A stretch of 64,000 bases of DNA from Sarcocystis neurona (Eukaryota > Apicomplexa > Conoidasida > Eucoccidiorida > Sarcocystidae). This document shows, piece after piece, positions 11,930 through 23,265 of the stretch. Under the pieces are notes generated by a model. It saw only the letters and a list, made by a program, of their open reading frames with translations, made no database searches and was not told where the DNA came from. Both the position numbers and the translations under genes were made by a program. Every line of letters starts with the position of its first letter. The first letter of the stretch is position 1. The stretch is taken from assembly GCA_000727475.1 (NCBI GenBank), contig KL647304.1:1654940-1718939 (forward strand). The letters are read 5' to 3'.

Positions 11930-13290
11930 TGAACAATTTATATATATATATATATGCGTATAAATGTATGTGTGTACACACATGATTTTCATATACATAT
12001 ATACGCCTATATATATATGTGTGTCCAGGGCTGGCGGGTGCAAATATATTTCCACACACACACACACAGAGGCATGCAGCAAAGCACAACGTGATGACAC
12101 GCGACACAATACACGAACAAGACGTATACTTTTACATGTATATATATATATATGAACAGAACGTATTCGTATATATATATATATATATGAACAGAGTGTA
12201 TACGCGTGTATGTATTTCTCTACGTGAATATATAAATATACACATACATATCTATCTATCTACATATATGAACAGAGTATGTAGGCGTATATATATGTAT
12301 ATTTATGTATGGACAGAATGTCTACGTGTAAGCAAAGAGAGGAAGAGAAGAAAAACCCGATGTCTGTTGGTGTCAGCTCACGAAGACTGCTTCCCCAGGA
12401 AAGTAGAGAGAGGTCCCCATGGCCAAGCAAACAGCTGCGTCTCACGCAGAAAAAAGAGGGGCATGTAAAAACACGTATCACTCCCACATACAAATGCATA
12501 TATTTCTCCCATCCACACATATATATACACGTGGAAGCGGAGCAGACGTAAAGGCAGGTATGTCACCCGTATATATGTACACAGGAACGTATGCAGCTGC
12601 GTCTCACACAGAAAAACAAGTGTACGTAAAAACGTGTATCACCCCCATACATATGTGTAGAAATAATGTAGAGACATGTTTCTCACCCATATATATATAT
12701 AAGTAGAAACGGAGCATATGTGAAGAGAGGTATGCCAGCTGTATACACTTACGCACATAATATAGAAACGGACCATGACGATATGCACCTCTTCCACATA
12801 TATATATGTATGCAGAGCAAATACAAATAGAGCTATTCCTCCCATATATGTATTATAGACACGTATATTAACGAAGTATATGTAAAGATGTGCCTCCTTC
12901 GACAATATATATATTCACGTATACGTACAGAGCGCATATGGAAAGCTATGCGCTCTATCCACGTATATACATACAGAGGTGTACACCGCGAGCGAGAGAA
13001 GGAAACGGAGTAAATACAATAAAGTGTGTCCCCCATATATATAGATAGGTGGAGCATATGTGAGAATATGTATCCCACCCCTACACATATGTATATAAAT
13101 GAAGCGCATGTAAAAAGACGCATCCCATATATATATAGAGAGAGACACGAAGCATAGTAATACGTTTTTTACACATGTGGAGATAAAGTGGAATACGTAG
13201 ATGTACACAGCAGCCGCATGCGTATAAACCTACATATAGAAGCAGAACACTGCGATATATAACCCACACATACCTTACATTTTATGCATG
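11930..13290. repeat. TA-rich block with higher-order degenerate tandem units
   Basis: Around 12130-12320 a unit reading TATATATGAACAGAGTGTA recurs about four times, the last copy diverged to TATGGACAGAATGTCTA. From about 12425 to 13150 a looser unit of roughly 55-80 bp recurs. It consists of a (TA)n run, then a purine-rich part like AAACGGAGCATATGTG, then a CACC- or CCCC-containing part. CAGCTGCGTCTCAC occurs in two copies (about 12430 and 12595). There is no gene. Confidence 0.65.
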
Positions 13291-14520
13291 CGTATGTGTG
13301 TCCACGCGCCTGGGGACGGCGGCTACATCTCTTGGGCGCAGCACAGCACGTATCACCTTCTGTTTTACAGAGGAATTCCTTCTTCGGTGAAAGGGATAAA
13401 GAGACGGAGACGTATGAAGACGGAGACGGAATTACGAAAATGAAGATCCACACGCAAAAACAGAAGCAGACACACTCGTGCGTCTACGACCTTCCCCCAG
13501 ACCTGCACACGCGCAATAGTTCTATCGCACATATATACATGTATATGGATATATGTATAGACATGTATACATATGGATATGTATATATATTTACATATAT
13601 GTATATAGGTGTATTCCCGCGAGACGCTGTTCAATGGAGACGCAGCACGACCTTTGATGAGCAAATATATACATATGTACGTGCCTCTCTCTCTATATAT
13701 ATGAATGCCCATATATATATAAATGTTTAAAAATATAGGGGGAGGCGGGGCTGACTTGTGATGCGGCAATATCATGGTCGATGATGAGACCGCTGTGAGA
13801 GAAGGGGATCCAGACGCTGCACCCGCGCAGCAGAGGAGCGACGGAGTGACGCAGGTGCAGCTGCAGCAGCAGCCGCAGCAGCCCGGGTTGCACCTCCTTC
13901 ACCTGAAACAGCCCTGTGTCAACAGCAGGAGAAGCAGCAACAGCAGTCCCGACTCGCGCGCAGTTCTCCCCTAGGAGAGAAAGTCTCTGCGCCAACTGAC
14001 GGGCACTTCGGGAAGTTCTACTGCACTATACACTCTCGCACATATACCCATGCAGGCGCCTGCACACGGCGGCCACTGCGACGGAGGAAAAAGAAGCAGC
14101 AGCCCCATCCGAGCAAGCAGCAGCAGCAGTAAAGAAGAAGGCGAGGATCCGCCGCAGCAGCAGGATTTCGGCGAGCAGGAGTAGCAGCCGGGCTGTAGGA
14201 AAGCAGAGAAGGAGAACAGCTACAGCAGGACGAGCGGCAGAGGCCGCGGAGAGTGCGGGGGAAAGGAGCTCAAACACATGGAAAAAAAAAGAGCGGCAGC
14301 TAAGCACCGGTCCCATAGCGCTGCCAGACGCCCACCGGCATGTATTTTCACTGCTGCTGCTATCTTTCTGTCTATTCCTACACGGTCAATCTTCTGCCAA
14401 TGCGCTTCTCCTAGAAAATACGCAAGCCGCATGCTACTTTGCATGCTGCTGCTGGCTCTTTTTCTTTTTATTGCTACACGCAGAGCCTTCATCTGCTGTC
14501 TCACCGGTTCTCGTCTCTGT
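13291..14520. other. Mixed spacer with CAG-rich patch
   Basis: 13290-13500 is complex sequence without a clear gene. 13530-13730 is TA-rich. 13800-14260 is CAG-rich with open frames on both strands (13774-13974 plus, 14026-14316 minus). 14280-14520 has mixed composition. No frame is anchored by a motif. Confidence 0.4.
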
Positions 14521-14860
14521 CTTTCTCCCACCGTATACACGTATATGTATAGCCGTAGTATTTGCTATATATATATATATATTAATATGCCTCCTCTTTC
14601 CTTCTCTCTCTATATATCTATATATATAGTCGTGATATTTGCAACACATATAAATATATATATTTGTGTGGCTTCTCCCTCCCTCTCTCTCTTCGTTCTC
14701 TTTCTGTCTGTATCTACATATATCTTCCCTAAATAAAGATATATACGTATTGACGTGTAAGATGAATCTTCCGCATATATTCGACCGTAGTTTCTTCCCT
14801 GTCCACAGACAAAGACACACATATATGTATATCTATTGATACAGAAAAACACATACAGAG
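14520..14860. repeat. TA and TCTC microsatellite block
   Basis: Several (TA)n runs of about 12-20 bases alternate with CTCTCTC tracts. The minus-strand reading is the usual YIYI-type translation of TA repeats and is not a gene. Confidence 0.75.
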
Positions 14861-14923
14861 CTGCTGCTGCTTCTTCTTCTACATGAAAGAAGCAAAAAGC
14901 AAGACCCCGTGCTGCTTCCTGAC

Positions 14924-15302
14924 CTTCGACGGGCTGCAGCGGCGCCAGCTCTTGAAAATAGTAATACTGACACAGGCGCGTGAAGGAGGGACCGCGTCCC
15001 GCAGACAAGGCGAAACGCAGGCGCAAGACGTGCTGCTGCTGCTGCTCCTGCTGCTGCTTCTGGTCCGGGGTTCCCCCGGGCTGCTGCTCCTCCTCCTCCT
15101 TTTTCTCGTCGTCCTGCAGCAGCTGCTGCTTCTGACACTGTCGGTGACGCCCCTGCTGCTGCTGCTGCTGCGTTCCCTCCGGCGTCGCTGCTGTATGGGG
15201 CTGAGGAACAGCAGACGCGAGCAGCAGCTCGTTCGGTCTGCAACGCAGAAACGTGCGATGCGCCGCAGAACAAAAATTTATGCCACGCAGCAGCAACGGC
15301 AA
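14924..15302 (-). CDS. Candidate exon with poly-Gln and a complex C-terminal end
   Basis: The minus frame has Gln/Glu-rich low-complexity runs and then the complex segment SFTRLCQYYYFQELAPLQPV. It is followed by a donor-like GTCGAAG|GTCAGG with last exonic base 14924. The plus strand over the same bases also reads complex near 14883-15000 (TFDGLQRRQLLKIV), so the strand is not certain. I prefer minus because of the donor and agreement with neighbouring islands. Function is unknown. Confidence 0.33.
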
Positions 15303-15339
15303 CCTCCTGTCGAAAAGTCACTGCAAAAATCAAGGAAAT

Positions 15340-16850
15340 TACTCTCATATCTACATTCATGTGTCTCAACCCATTTTCTCTTTCTTTTACTTATCAATCT
15401 ATCAATATACGTATGCATATATCTATCTCTCTCCCTATATATATATATGGGTCTCTGTATCTATCTATTTCTCTTTCTGTCTACCGTTCTGTCTCTATCT
15501 CTCTCTATTTATATCTGCCTATCTCTTTATATATATCTCTCTCTATGTCTCTCTATCCACCTATTCGTGTCTCTCTCTCTCTGTCTACGTATATCTCTAT
15601 CTCTCTCTCCATCTAGCTATTCATGCCCCTATCTCTCCCTATATACGCATACATATATATATCTATTCATACCTCTATCTCTCCCAATATACGCGTATGT
15701 ATATATATATATATATATATCTACCTATCTCTCTNNNNNNNNNNNNNNNNNNNNNNNNNNNNNNNNNNNNNNNNNNNNNNNNNNNNNNNNNNNNNNNNNN
15801 NNNNNNNNNNNNNNNNNNNNNNNNNNNNNNNNNNNNNNNNNNNNNNNNNNNNNNNNNNNNNNNNNNNNNNNNNNNNNNNNNNNNNNNNNNNNNNNNNNNN
15901 NNNNNNNNNNNNNNNNNNNNNNNNNNNNNNNNNNNNNNNNNNNNNNNNNNNNNNNNNNNNNNNNNNNNNNNNNNNNNNNNNNNNNNNNNNNNNNNNNNNN
16001 NNNNNNNNNNNNNNNNNNNNNNNNNNNNNNNNNNNNNNNNNNNNNNNNNNNNNNNNNNNNNNNNNNNNNNNNNNNNNNNNNNNNNNNNNNNNNNNNNNNN
16101 NNNNNNNNNNNNNNNNNNNNNNNNNNNNNNNNNNNNNNNNNNNNNNNNNNNNNNNNNNNNNNNNNNNNNNNNNNNNNNNNNNNNNNNNNNNNNNNNNNNN
16201 NNNNNNNNNNNNNNNNNNNNNNNNNNNNNNNNNNNNNNNNNNNNNNNNNNNNNNNNNNNNNNNNNNNNNNNNNNNNNNNNNNNNNNNNNNNNNNNNNNNN
16301 NNNNNNNNNATATATATATATATATATATCTACCTATCTCTCTGTACCCTCCCCCCCCTTTACCTCTATTCATACCTCTATCTCTCCCTCTATACGCCTA
16401 TATATATATATATATATCTATTCATACCTCTATCTCTCCCTATATACGCCTATATATATATCTATTCATACCTCTATCTCTCCCTATATACGCATATCTA
16501 TATATATATCTACCTATCTCTCTGTACCTTTCCCCTCTTTATATACGTGTCTCGATGCATCTATGTATCTCTATCTGCCTATCTCTATGTCCATTTCTAC
16601 TTCTCTCTGTCTACCTGTATCTCCCTACCTCTATCTTCCTCTCTCTGAGTCGTCTACCCATCTATATATCTCTCTCTGTCCATATCTCTATCTGCCTATT
16701 TGTCTATTTTTCTCTCTCAAATAACTATATCGACTCCCTGTCTCTTCTTCTCTGTCTCTTTCTCTACCTGCACATACATATATATATATGCCTCTGTGTG
16801 TGCACATATATATGCATGCATGCCCACGTGTCTGTCTCGTCTTGCTGTTG
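15340..16850. repeat. TCTATC/TATA pyrimidine microsatellite flanking an assembly gap
   Basis: Long CTATCTCTC-type sequence interrupted by (TA)n. To the right of the gap a unit of about 55-60 bp recurs at roughly 16360-16510: TATTCATACCTCTATCTCTC followed by CCTATATACGC-type sequence and TA. The very long open frames through this block, and through the N run, are artefacts of stop-free repeats. Confidence 0.85.
15735..16309. other. Assembly gap (N run, 575 positions)
   Basis: Undetermined bases lie inside the TCTATC/TATA repeat. Both edges are the same (TA)n-ACCTATCTCTC-like sequence, so the gap is most likely collapsed or unsequenced repeat. Its true length is unknown. Confidence 0.98.
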
Positions 16851-17410
16851 ATTATTTGTGGTGCGTAGAGACAAAAAGCAGAGATTCAGAGATAAAAAGT
16901 GCATGTCCATAGAAACGCCGAGGGTCTTCAGCGGGTTACTTCTGCCTAGCAGCACGCAAACGTAAACAACGGCACTCCAGGATTGCCCACGTATATAAAC
17001 AGACCCAAGCACACACACATACACACACACGTGTAGACTGAAAGAGACACACACATATATATATATGTGTACATATATTTGTATATATATGTACAAAATC
17101 GTGTTATATTGCTATCCGCTCCCCTACGCAGTGATAGGTATATACATCCGTATACTCGTGTACACATATATGTATATGCGTGGATTCCCGAATTCACGTA
17201 TATGTGTATATATATACATATATGTACATACACCTGCATGTATTCGTATACATACATATATGTGTATGCATGGATTCCCGAATATATATATATATATATA
17301 TCGATGGATTCACGTATATGCGTACACATATATATATGTATATATATTTGGATATATTAGTATATATCCATATACAGCTATGTATATATTTTTGAGTGTG
17401 TATTTGTATG
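16850..17410. repeat. TA-rich block with a 90-bp repeated unit
   Basis: TGGATTCCCGAA occurs at 17181 and again at 17271, 90 bp apart, inside otherwise TA/CATA-rich DNA. A third, shortened relative (ATGGATTCACG) follows near 17305. There is no gene. Confidence 0.65.
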
Positions 17411-18780
17411 TGTGCATATGAGATGGCGAGTATCGAGTGTTTGTGAGGTGGGTGGGGTTTTATCGTCGATCGCAGGTGAAATGGCCGTGCGGGAAGTGTC
17501 GCGGTTGTTCTTGGGGCGTCGCCGGGGAATTTTCAGCGACTTTCTGCTTTTCTCCTCGGACACGCGTCTCCTCTTCTCTGTTCACTTTCTCCAGACGCTG
17601 CTGCACTTTTTGCACGGGGAGACAGACTGGGGGGAGAAAGGGAACTTTCCTCTCTCTTGCTGACGCAGAGAGAAAAACAGGAGAAAACCAGGAGTCCCCC
17701 AGACAGAGACGCGTCCACGCTAGAAGAAAGGAAAAACGTAGACGCGAGAAGAAATGCGGCAGAGGCCTCGGGGCGTGTGTGGCGAGAGCCTGCAGTGAAC
17801 TGCTCCTTGCGAGGAGAGAATCTTGGGCCGTCAGCAGAAAAAAAGAAGTGTTGCGTCGGAAGAAAATTCACAGCGAAGAACTCCCGTCCCGTCCTACGTT
17901 TCAGCGAACGCGTGGAAAACACGTAGCTGCTACAACTGCTCCACGTTGCTGGCCTGTTGAGCCGCGTCGACAGGCGTCACAGCGGCAGCAACGCGGCAGC
18001 AGGGGGAACCCCGCCGACGGGACGCATGCAAAAGGGACGTGGAGTAGGAGAAAAAGGGAAGGCAGCACTAGCTGCGGACCGCACTCGGAGACGTCTACAC
18101 TCTCCGTCGCTCGTCTTCTTGGGCAAATTGACTGCCCCAGGAGAGGTCTGTCCTTGGCCGCAGGAAGTGAGCTTCAGAGCTCACTTTTTAGCAGACGCGT
18201 CCACTCTCTTTTTCCCACCTACTTGTGAGAACGTATATGTGTGCGCGCACGAATAAATTTGCTGCTGTTCGTATTTCTCAGCGGGCGCGCATACCCCCCT
18301 CGACGCATGCGCAGGGTGCCGCCTCCCCGGCATCAGCAGGTGGGAGCTGCGTGCACGCACGTGCTGAGGTCCAGCTGCGGCATCAGGGAAAAAGGTGGAA
18401 AGTTCCTCTGCAGAGAGAGGAGGAACTTTCCTCCGCACAGAGGGAAGCCGAAGTTTCTTCGCGTTAAAAGTTGATTGCCCGTGCTCTCCCCGTTGAAGAG
18501 CTGCTGTGCGTCCGCCTTTGAGTCTCCTCCGTCTATCTCCCTGTGTATAGAAAGGAGGAAGCTTAGATCTACGTGTACAGCTACCTACCTGCGGCTGTGT
18601 CTGCATCTCTATACGTACATACTTCCACGCGAACTATCCGCCTGGTAGCAGCCGCAGAAGAGAAAAACACGTCGCAGCTGCATTTCTCTTGTTTGCGTGT
18701 GTCTGCACATGCGGGGGCCGAGTCGCGGCACGCGCACACGTTTTCCTGCGTGGAAAAAAGGTGCTTCTCGGGTGTACGTA
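17411..18780. other. GC-rich non-repetitive island, possible minus-strand exons
   Basis: There are few CAG runs. Minus frames contain complex stretches such as KSLKIPRRRPKNNRDTS (about 17520) and NAKKLRLPSVRRKVPPLS (about 18440), which may be exons of the same gene as the three small exons just upstream (18784-19323). A plus frame at 17437-18228 is also open but basic and featureless. No splice pairs were fixed. Confidence 0.35.
18397..18431. repeat. Perfect 12-bp inverted repeat
   Basis: GGAAAGTTCCTC (18397-18408) pairs exactly with GAGGAACTTTCC (18420-18431) around an 11-nt purine-rich loop. No T-run follows. The role is unknown. Confidence 0.7.
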
Positions 18781-18783
18781 CAC

Positions 18784-18911
18784 TCCAAAGGAGGAGAGCA
18801 CTGTGCGGAGGGACGTTCGAAGCAGGGCAGTCTCTTGCATTCGATCTCGCTCGACGAACACTTTTCTCTTTCCACAAACACCCAGTCCCGACGCAGAAGT
18901 GTAGACAATCT
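18784..18911 (-). CDS. Candidate small exon 3 of a minus-strand gene
   Basis: The frame reads complex, charged protein including VFVERDRMQETALLRTSLRT and ends FG directly before GTGTACGTACAC, used here as a phase-0 donor (last exonic base 18784). A CAG ends at 18912, giving a start at 18911. A purine-rich AAAG acceptor at 18868 is the alternative that would keep phase 0. It lies downstream of the two candidate exons described next. Protein family is unknown. Confidence 0.4.
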
Positions 18912-19003
18912 CTGCTTTAACGCAGCACTGCGCACCCACGGCAGAAACACGTGTCTCTCGCGGGATCGCCGCGTGTGTCTGTCTTGAGGTGGTGTACGTA
19001 CAC

Positions 19004-19150
19004 CGCAACGAGAGAGAGAAACGCGCCGAAAGAGCGTTGCGCGCAGGCGCGTCCTCCGGTCAGCCCCCGCACGCAGAGACAGACACATGAGACTTCTTCG
19101 CAGCGAAGACCAAAACAAACACTTTTCTTCCCCGTCTCTTTCTGTCTGCT
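19004..19150 (-). CDS. Candidate small exon 2 of a minus-strand gene
   Basis: 147 nt, exactly 49 codons, lie between a good acceptor (pyrimidine-rich, ending CACACGCAG) and the palindrome GTGTACGTACAC acting as donor. It is phase 0 at both ends. The peptide is basic and Cys-containing, ending QRSFGAFLSLVA. It has no homopolymer runs, unlike most coding DNA in this window. Function is unknown. Confidence 0.42.
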
Positions 19151-19233
19151 CTGCGTGTGCGAAGAAAATGGAGAAAACGAGACTGCCGTGAGACGCACCT
19201 GTTGAGGACGCGAACGCTGGGGTGTACGTACAC

Positions 19234-19323
19234 GTCAGGCAGCAGAGGCGCATTTGCAAAGACGAGTGCCACGTCCGCCTGCGCGTCGCCCTCGGCAGCT
19301 GCAGCAGTCACCGCCACGCTGCC
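19234..19323 (-). CDS. Candidate small exon 1 of a minus-strand gene
   Basis: 90 nt, exactly 30 codons, lie between an acceptor ending TTTGCGGCAG and the palindrome GTGTACGTACAC as donor, phase 0 at both ends. It contains EGDAQADVALVFANAPLLPD at its end. The phase matches that of the next two candidate exons. Function is unknown. Confidence 0.45.
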
Positions 19324-19477
19324 CTGCCGCAAAGTCGCAGAAATCGAAAGGAGATAGAAAAAGAGAAAGCACACAGGTTGACGCATTCGAAGAGGAAAAG
19401 ACCGGGCCACCGGTGCCGACAGATAAAGACGACGGAAATAGCGGGGCCGTTAACAAGGCGGAAACGAAACACACGCA

Positions 19478-19540
19478 GACAGCAAGACAGCGAGACACGG
19501 AGACAGCAAGACACGGAGACAGCAAGACACGGAGACACAT
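19478..19540. repeat. 16-bp minisatellite (AGACACGGAGACAGCA)
   Basis: About three to four copies, the outer ones degenerate. The period is not a multiple of three, so it is more likely intronic or intergenic. Confidence 0.8.
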
Positions 19541-19689
19541 GCAGACAGGGCTCGAGAGCCAAAAAAAAATGTTCGTTTCTCGTGTAGCTTCACACAATAG
19601 AAACGTCGCAGCATATCCTGCCTCACATGCACATCGATACATTTTTACAGCTGCAACTTTCGTATGCGTATATAGACGCTCGTATACTC

Positions 19690-20230
19690 ACATGCATGCA
19701 GATTGAGAGAGAGACATATATATATTTGTGCAGGCATTCATACACATAGTCGTACCAACATATTAACATATATATCCGTGTATAGAGACATGGTTACTAC
19801 TCCACCACCCATTATCTATCTATCTATTTATATAAATATTTGTATATTTATACGTATATATATATATATATATATATCTGCTCGTATACCCACACGTACG
19901 CACAGTGAGACACACATACACACACACGCGTGTCTGCGCATGCATTTATATATATATACATGTATATGTATCTTTCCCACTCTCTCTACATATATATATA
20001 TATATACGCCCACATGCGACATGTTCAGCGCACAAGAAAATGCGTCGTTGCAAGTATCACTAGCAGCCCGTGAAACTGCACGGTTGCATATACGTATATA
20101 TACATACACCACGCACACGTCTGTGCATGCATACACATATACGTACACATATACGTATATATACATATCTATACATATATGTAGATGCATATACATATAT
20201 AGACACGCATACACATATATACTACGCGCA
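19690..20230. repeat. TA/TACG-rich block
   Basis: Long (TA)n tracts at about 19855-19877 and 19990-20006, with CACACATACAC and TACGTATA stretches between. No gene is seen. Confidence 0.75.
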
Positions 20231-20813
20231 TCGTCGCAAGCAAGTGTGAGTAGCTGTCGGCGAACATACAAGCCTGGACGTACGTGTATAGACACAGAAA
20301 GACTGCGAGCTGATACGAAGAACGAAGCAGCAGGTGAACAGCAGCAGCCCGGACGCCTCATCTGCAGGGACCGCGGGACAACAGCCCCCCCGGTGGCTGC
20401 CGGCGGAAGGAGAACACCCGTGTCTCTTCTCCTGCGCAAGTTCTCGCGCGCGCGCACGCGGCAAGCAAACGAGGAAGAGATGCATGCGAGACAGCGGCGA
20501 GGAAGCTGAAAAAAACCAAACAGTTCGGACGTGGGGTGAGCACCGCCCGCAACGCGACAACCGAAGAGAAGCCGCCACAGAGAGAAGGGAAGCACACAGA
20601 GAGAAACGCCAGCAAGAGAAGACGAAGTACAGACAGACACGGAGACGGAGACGGAAGAGAGCGCGAGAAGCAGATATATATATAAAGAGAAAGACAGAGG
20701 AAAAGAAGAAGAAGCGCACAGAGACGGTGACAGCAAGACGGGGGAAAAGCAGCCTAAACGGCGAGAAGGGAAGGACACGAGAAGCAGAGAGGAGAATGAC
20801 GAAGGGGACTTAC

Positions 20814-21655
20814 CACGAAGCAAGCCTCACGAGTTTTTTGCACCGGCGCTTGCTGTCCTGTGTAGCACGTGTGAGTTGCCGTTGCTTTGTCTGCTGCTGG
20901 GGCATGCATGCTGCAGTAGAATCTCTCGCAAATTTCGAAACGGAAATTGCGAGCAAATGTCGCCTGCTGCCCCGCTTGCCCAGCAATTTCCCGGCTCTGC
21001 CCTTCCCCCCCGCCGTCGTCTCCTGACGCTTTTTGCTCTGCTGCTTCTGCTGCTGCTGCGCTTCCGCGTCTTCCTGCTGCAGAAACGTCTTGCGCGGAGG
21101 CTGCTGTTGAAGGCGGAGGAGGTGCAGCAGCAGAGTCTCTGCGCCAGAGGAGCAGACGCGCTGCTCGAGCCGCTGCTGCAGCCACCGTCGCCGCTGCTCC
21201 CAAGGCTCCTGTCCTCCCACCAGACAAGTGCTGCTGCTGTCGTTGACTGGTTCCTGCTGCTGCTGCTGTTTCGCGCCCAACAGATGCGGCAGCAGCAGCG
21301 CGCTCCGCCGGTGACAGCTGCTCTGCAGCACGCGATACAGCAGCGCCCCCCTCCATCCTCTTGCCGCTGCTGTCCTCACAGCTGCTGCTGGTGCTCGTCC
21401 GGAATGCTGGTGTTTCGCTGCTGCTGCTGCTCCTTCTCTGCCTGCACCGGTTTGCTTCGTTTCTGCTGACGGGGCTGCTGCAACTGTGTGACATCGCCCC
21501 GGCGCTGCTGCTGCTGCTCTCCCTCCCCTCGTCGCTGCTGCTGCGCCAGTGTGGTCTGTCTGTGTTGCTGTTGCCGCTGGTGCTGCTGCGCGCGGCAGGG
21601 TCGCTCCTGTTCCACAGAGGCGCACCAGCTTCTCCCACGTTGACCTTGCGGTCTT
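20814..21655 (-). CDS. Hypothetical protein exon, Ala/Ser-rich with complex C-terminal part
   Basis: The exon is bounded by an acceptor ending GGTGTATCAG (first exonic base 21655, previous phase 1) and a consensus donor, TTCGTG|GTAAGT (last exonic base 20814, phase 0). The start is complex (RKVNVGEAGAPLWNRSDP). The middle is Ser/Ala low complexity from CAG runs. The end includes FARNFRFEICERFYCSMHA and then a Thr/Ala-rich tail ending KTREACFV. Plus-strand and other minus frames over these bases are open only because of the triplet runs. No family is recognised. The upstream partner exon is not identified. Confidence 0.48.
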
Positions 21656-21719
21656 CTGATACACCCAGGCAACAGCGACACAGCAGCAGCAGGGAAGACA
21701 AAGACGCGCACTCATTGCA

Positions 21720-22420
21720 AAAGAACGGCAGCAGCAGCAGCAATAGCAGCAGCAGCAATGACAGCAGCAGGAATAGCGGCAGCGGCAGGAGTAACAGCAG
21801 CAGCAGCAGTAGCAACATCAGCAGCAGCAACGGTAGCAGGAGGAGGAAAATGAGAGAGAAAGTAACATTTGCTGTCAACGAAAGGAAGTAGGGACAGCAA
21901 CAATTAGAGCAACACGTAAAACATCACACCTGCAGGAGCCGCGCCTTGCTCCACCCGAAACCACGGAGGCGCCAGGAAGATGAGCAGCAGCAGCAGCAAA
22001 TACTGGCAGCAGCAGCAGCAGGAGAAACGAAGAGTAGCAGCAGCGGCAAGAAAGGGGAGCAGGTCGAAAAGCAAACGGGGAAACCAGCAGCGAGACGCAG
22101 CAACACAAAACGGCCAACAGCAGCACCAGCGGCAGAAAAAGGCCCGCAGCAGCAGCAGACGAAAAAGAGCAGCAGCAGCAGCAAAAGAAAGGAAACAGCA
22201 GCATTAGCCGCAGCAGAAAAAGTTAGCAGCAAGAGCAACAAACGAACAGCAGCAGCAAACAAGAAACGAACAGCACCACCAGCACCAGAGACAGCGCGCA
22301 GGAGCTGGAACAGCAAACGAACAGCAGCAGCAGCAGGAAAAAAAGCGCAGCAGCACCACAAGCAGCAGCACAGCAGCGGCAACGCTATGAAACCCAAGCA
22401 GCAGCCCAACGGTTAACTCG
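21720..22420. repeat. CAG triplet block
   Basis: Nearly continuous imperfect CAG runs, open in most frames on both strands. The plus frame 21946-22416 reads Gln/Ser/Lys/Ala-rich sequence and the minus frames read poly-Leu/Cys. No complex segment or splice site anchors either, so it is left unassigned. Confidence 0.6.
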
Positions 22421-22479
22421 TCTTTAACGAAGTCGCTACATTTCACGCGTATAAAGGCCATCTTGGACACATACGTATT

Positions 22480-23265
22480 TCTACATATACATATATATAC
22501 ATATATATACTTACATACATACGAATATACCATTATTAATCCGTACGATCACTTACATAGAAGCTTTACCGTATACAGACACACGTACGTACCTATATAT
22601 GTATATATATATATGAATACACATTGTATGTACCCCATACATACAGATATCTAAGTACACATTATATGTACCTACATGTATATATGTATATATATACATA
22701 TATATATATATATGTAAACAAACAAATCGCTATGTTCACGTATACAAGAAAGCTCTGCTGTACATACACGTGTGTGTATATCGATATAGATACCAGCCTG
22801 TGTACTCATTTATATCGAAGCTTCTACATATATATATATGTTGATAAAGATACAGGCCTAGAGACTTTTGTACATAAACGCTCTCCGGTAAAGATATATA
22901 TATGTATATATTTAGATGTTTATATACTGAGGACAATACAGGTCGCTGAGTAAAAACTCACACATAGAAGCTCCTTTATATATGTGTATATTCGTATGTG
23001 TTCCTATAAATAATACGAAACCGTATATACTCGCTCGTATATTCACGTTTATATACGTCTATCTATGTACAGACACATATCGATATATTCACACCTATAG
23101 AAGCTTTCCTGTGTACACACATACACACGTATATATATATATATACGTATATAATGGTATAAATACATACCGCTGTCCTCACGTATACAAAAGCTCTCAA
23201 ACATACATATATACATATGTAGATATATATATATATATATATGCAGATAAATAGCTAGCTAGATA
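22480..23265. repeat. TA-rich block with roughly 95-100 bp degenerate units
   Basis: Recurrent parts in order are: CACATAGAAGCTT-like, then GTATACACACACGTA-like, then a (TA)n run, then AAGATACAGGCC-like, then CTCACGTATACAAAAGCTC-like. The best copies start near 22550, 22800, 22960 and 23090. There is no gene. Confidence 0.65.

Larger units (their letters stand above)
18772..19233. other. Cluster of three GTGTACGTACAC palindromes
   Basis: Exact copies lie at 18772-18783, 18992-19003 (extended to a 14-bp palindrome with flanking G and C) and 19222-19233. Spacing is 220 and 230 bp. Each half is GTGTAC. On the minus strand each copy directly follows a candidate exon in phase 0. Confidence 0.9.

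Noticed and set aside
14883..16724. 613-codon plus-strand open frame and its overlapping relatives
   Set aside because: It runs through the N gap and TCTATC/TATA repeats, which lack stops by composition. The translation is YIYISLSL-type repeat with no complex domain.
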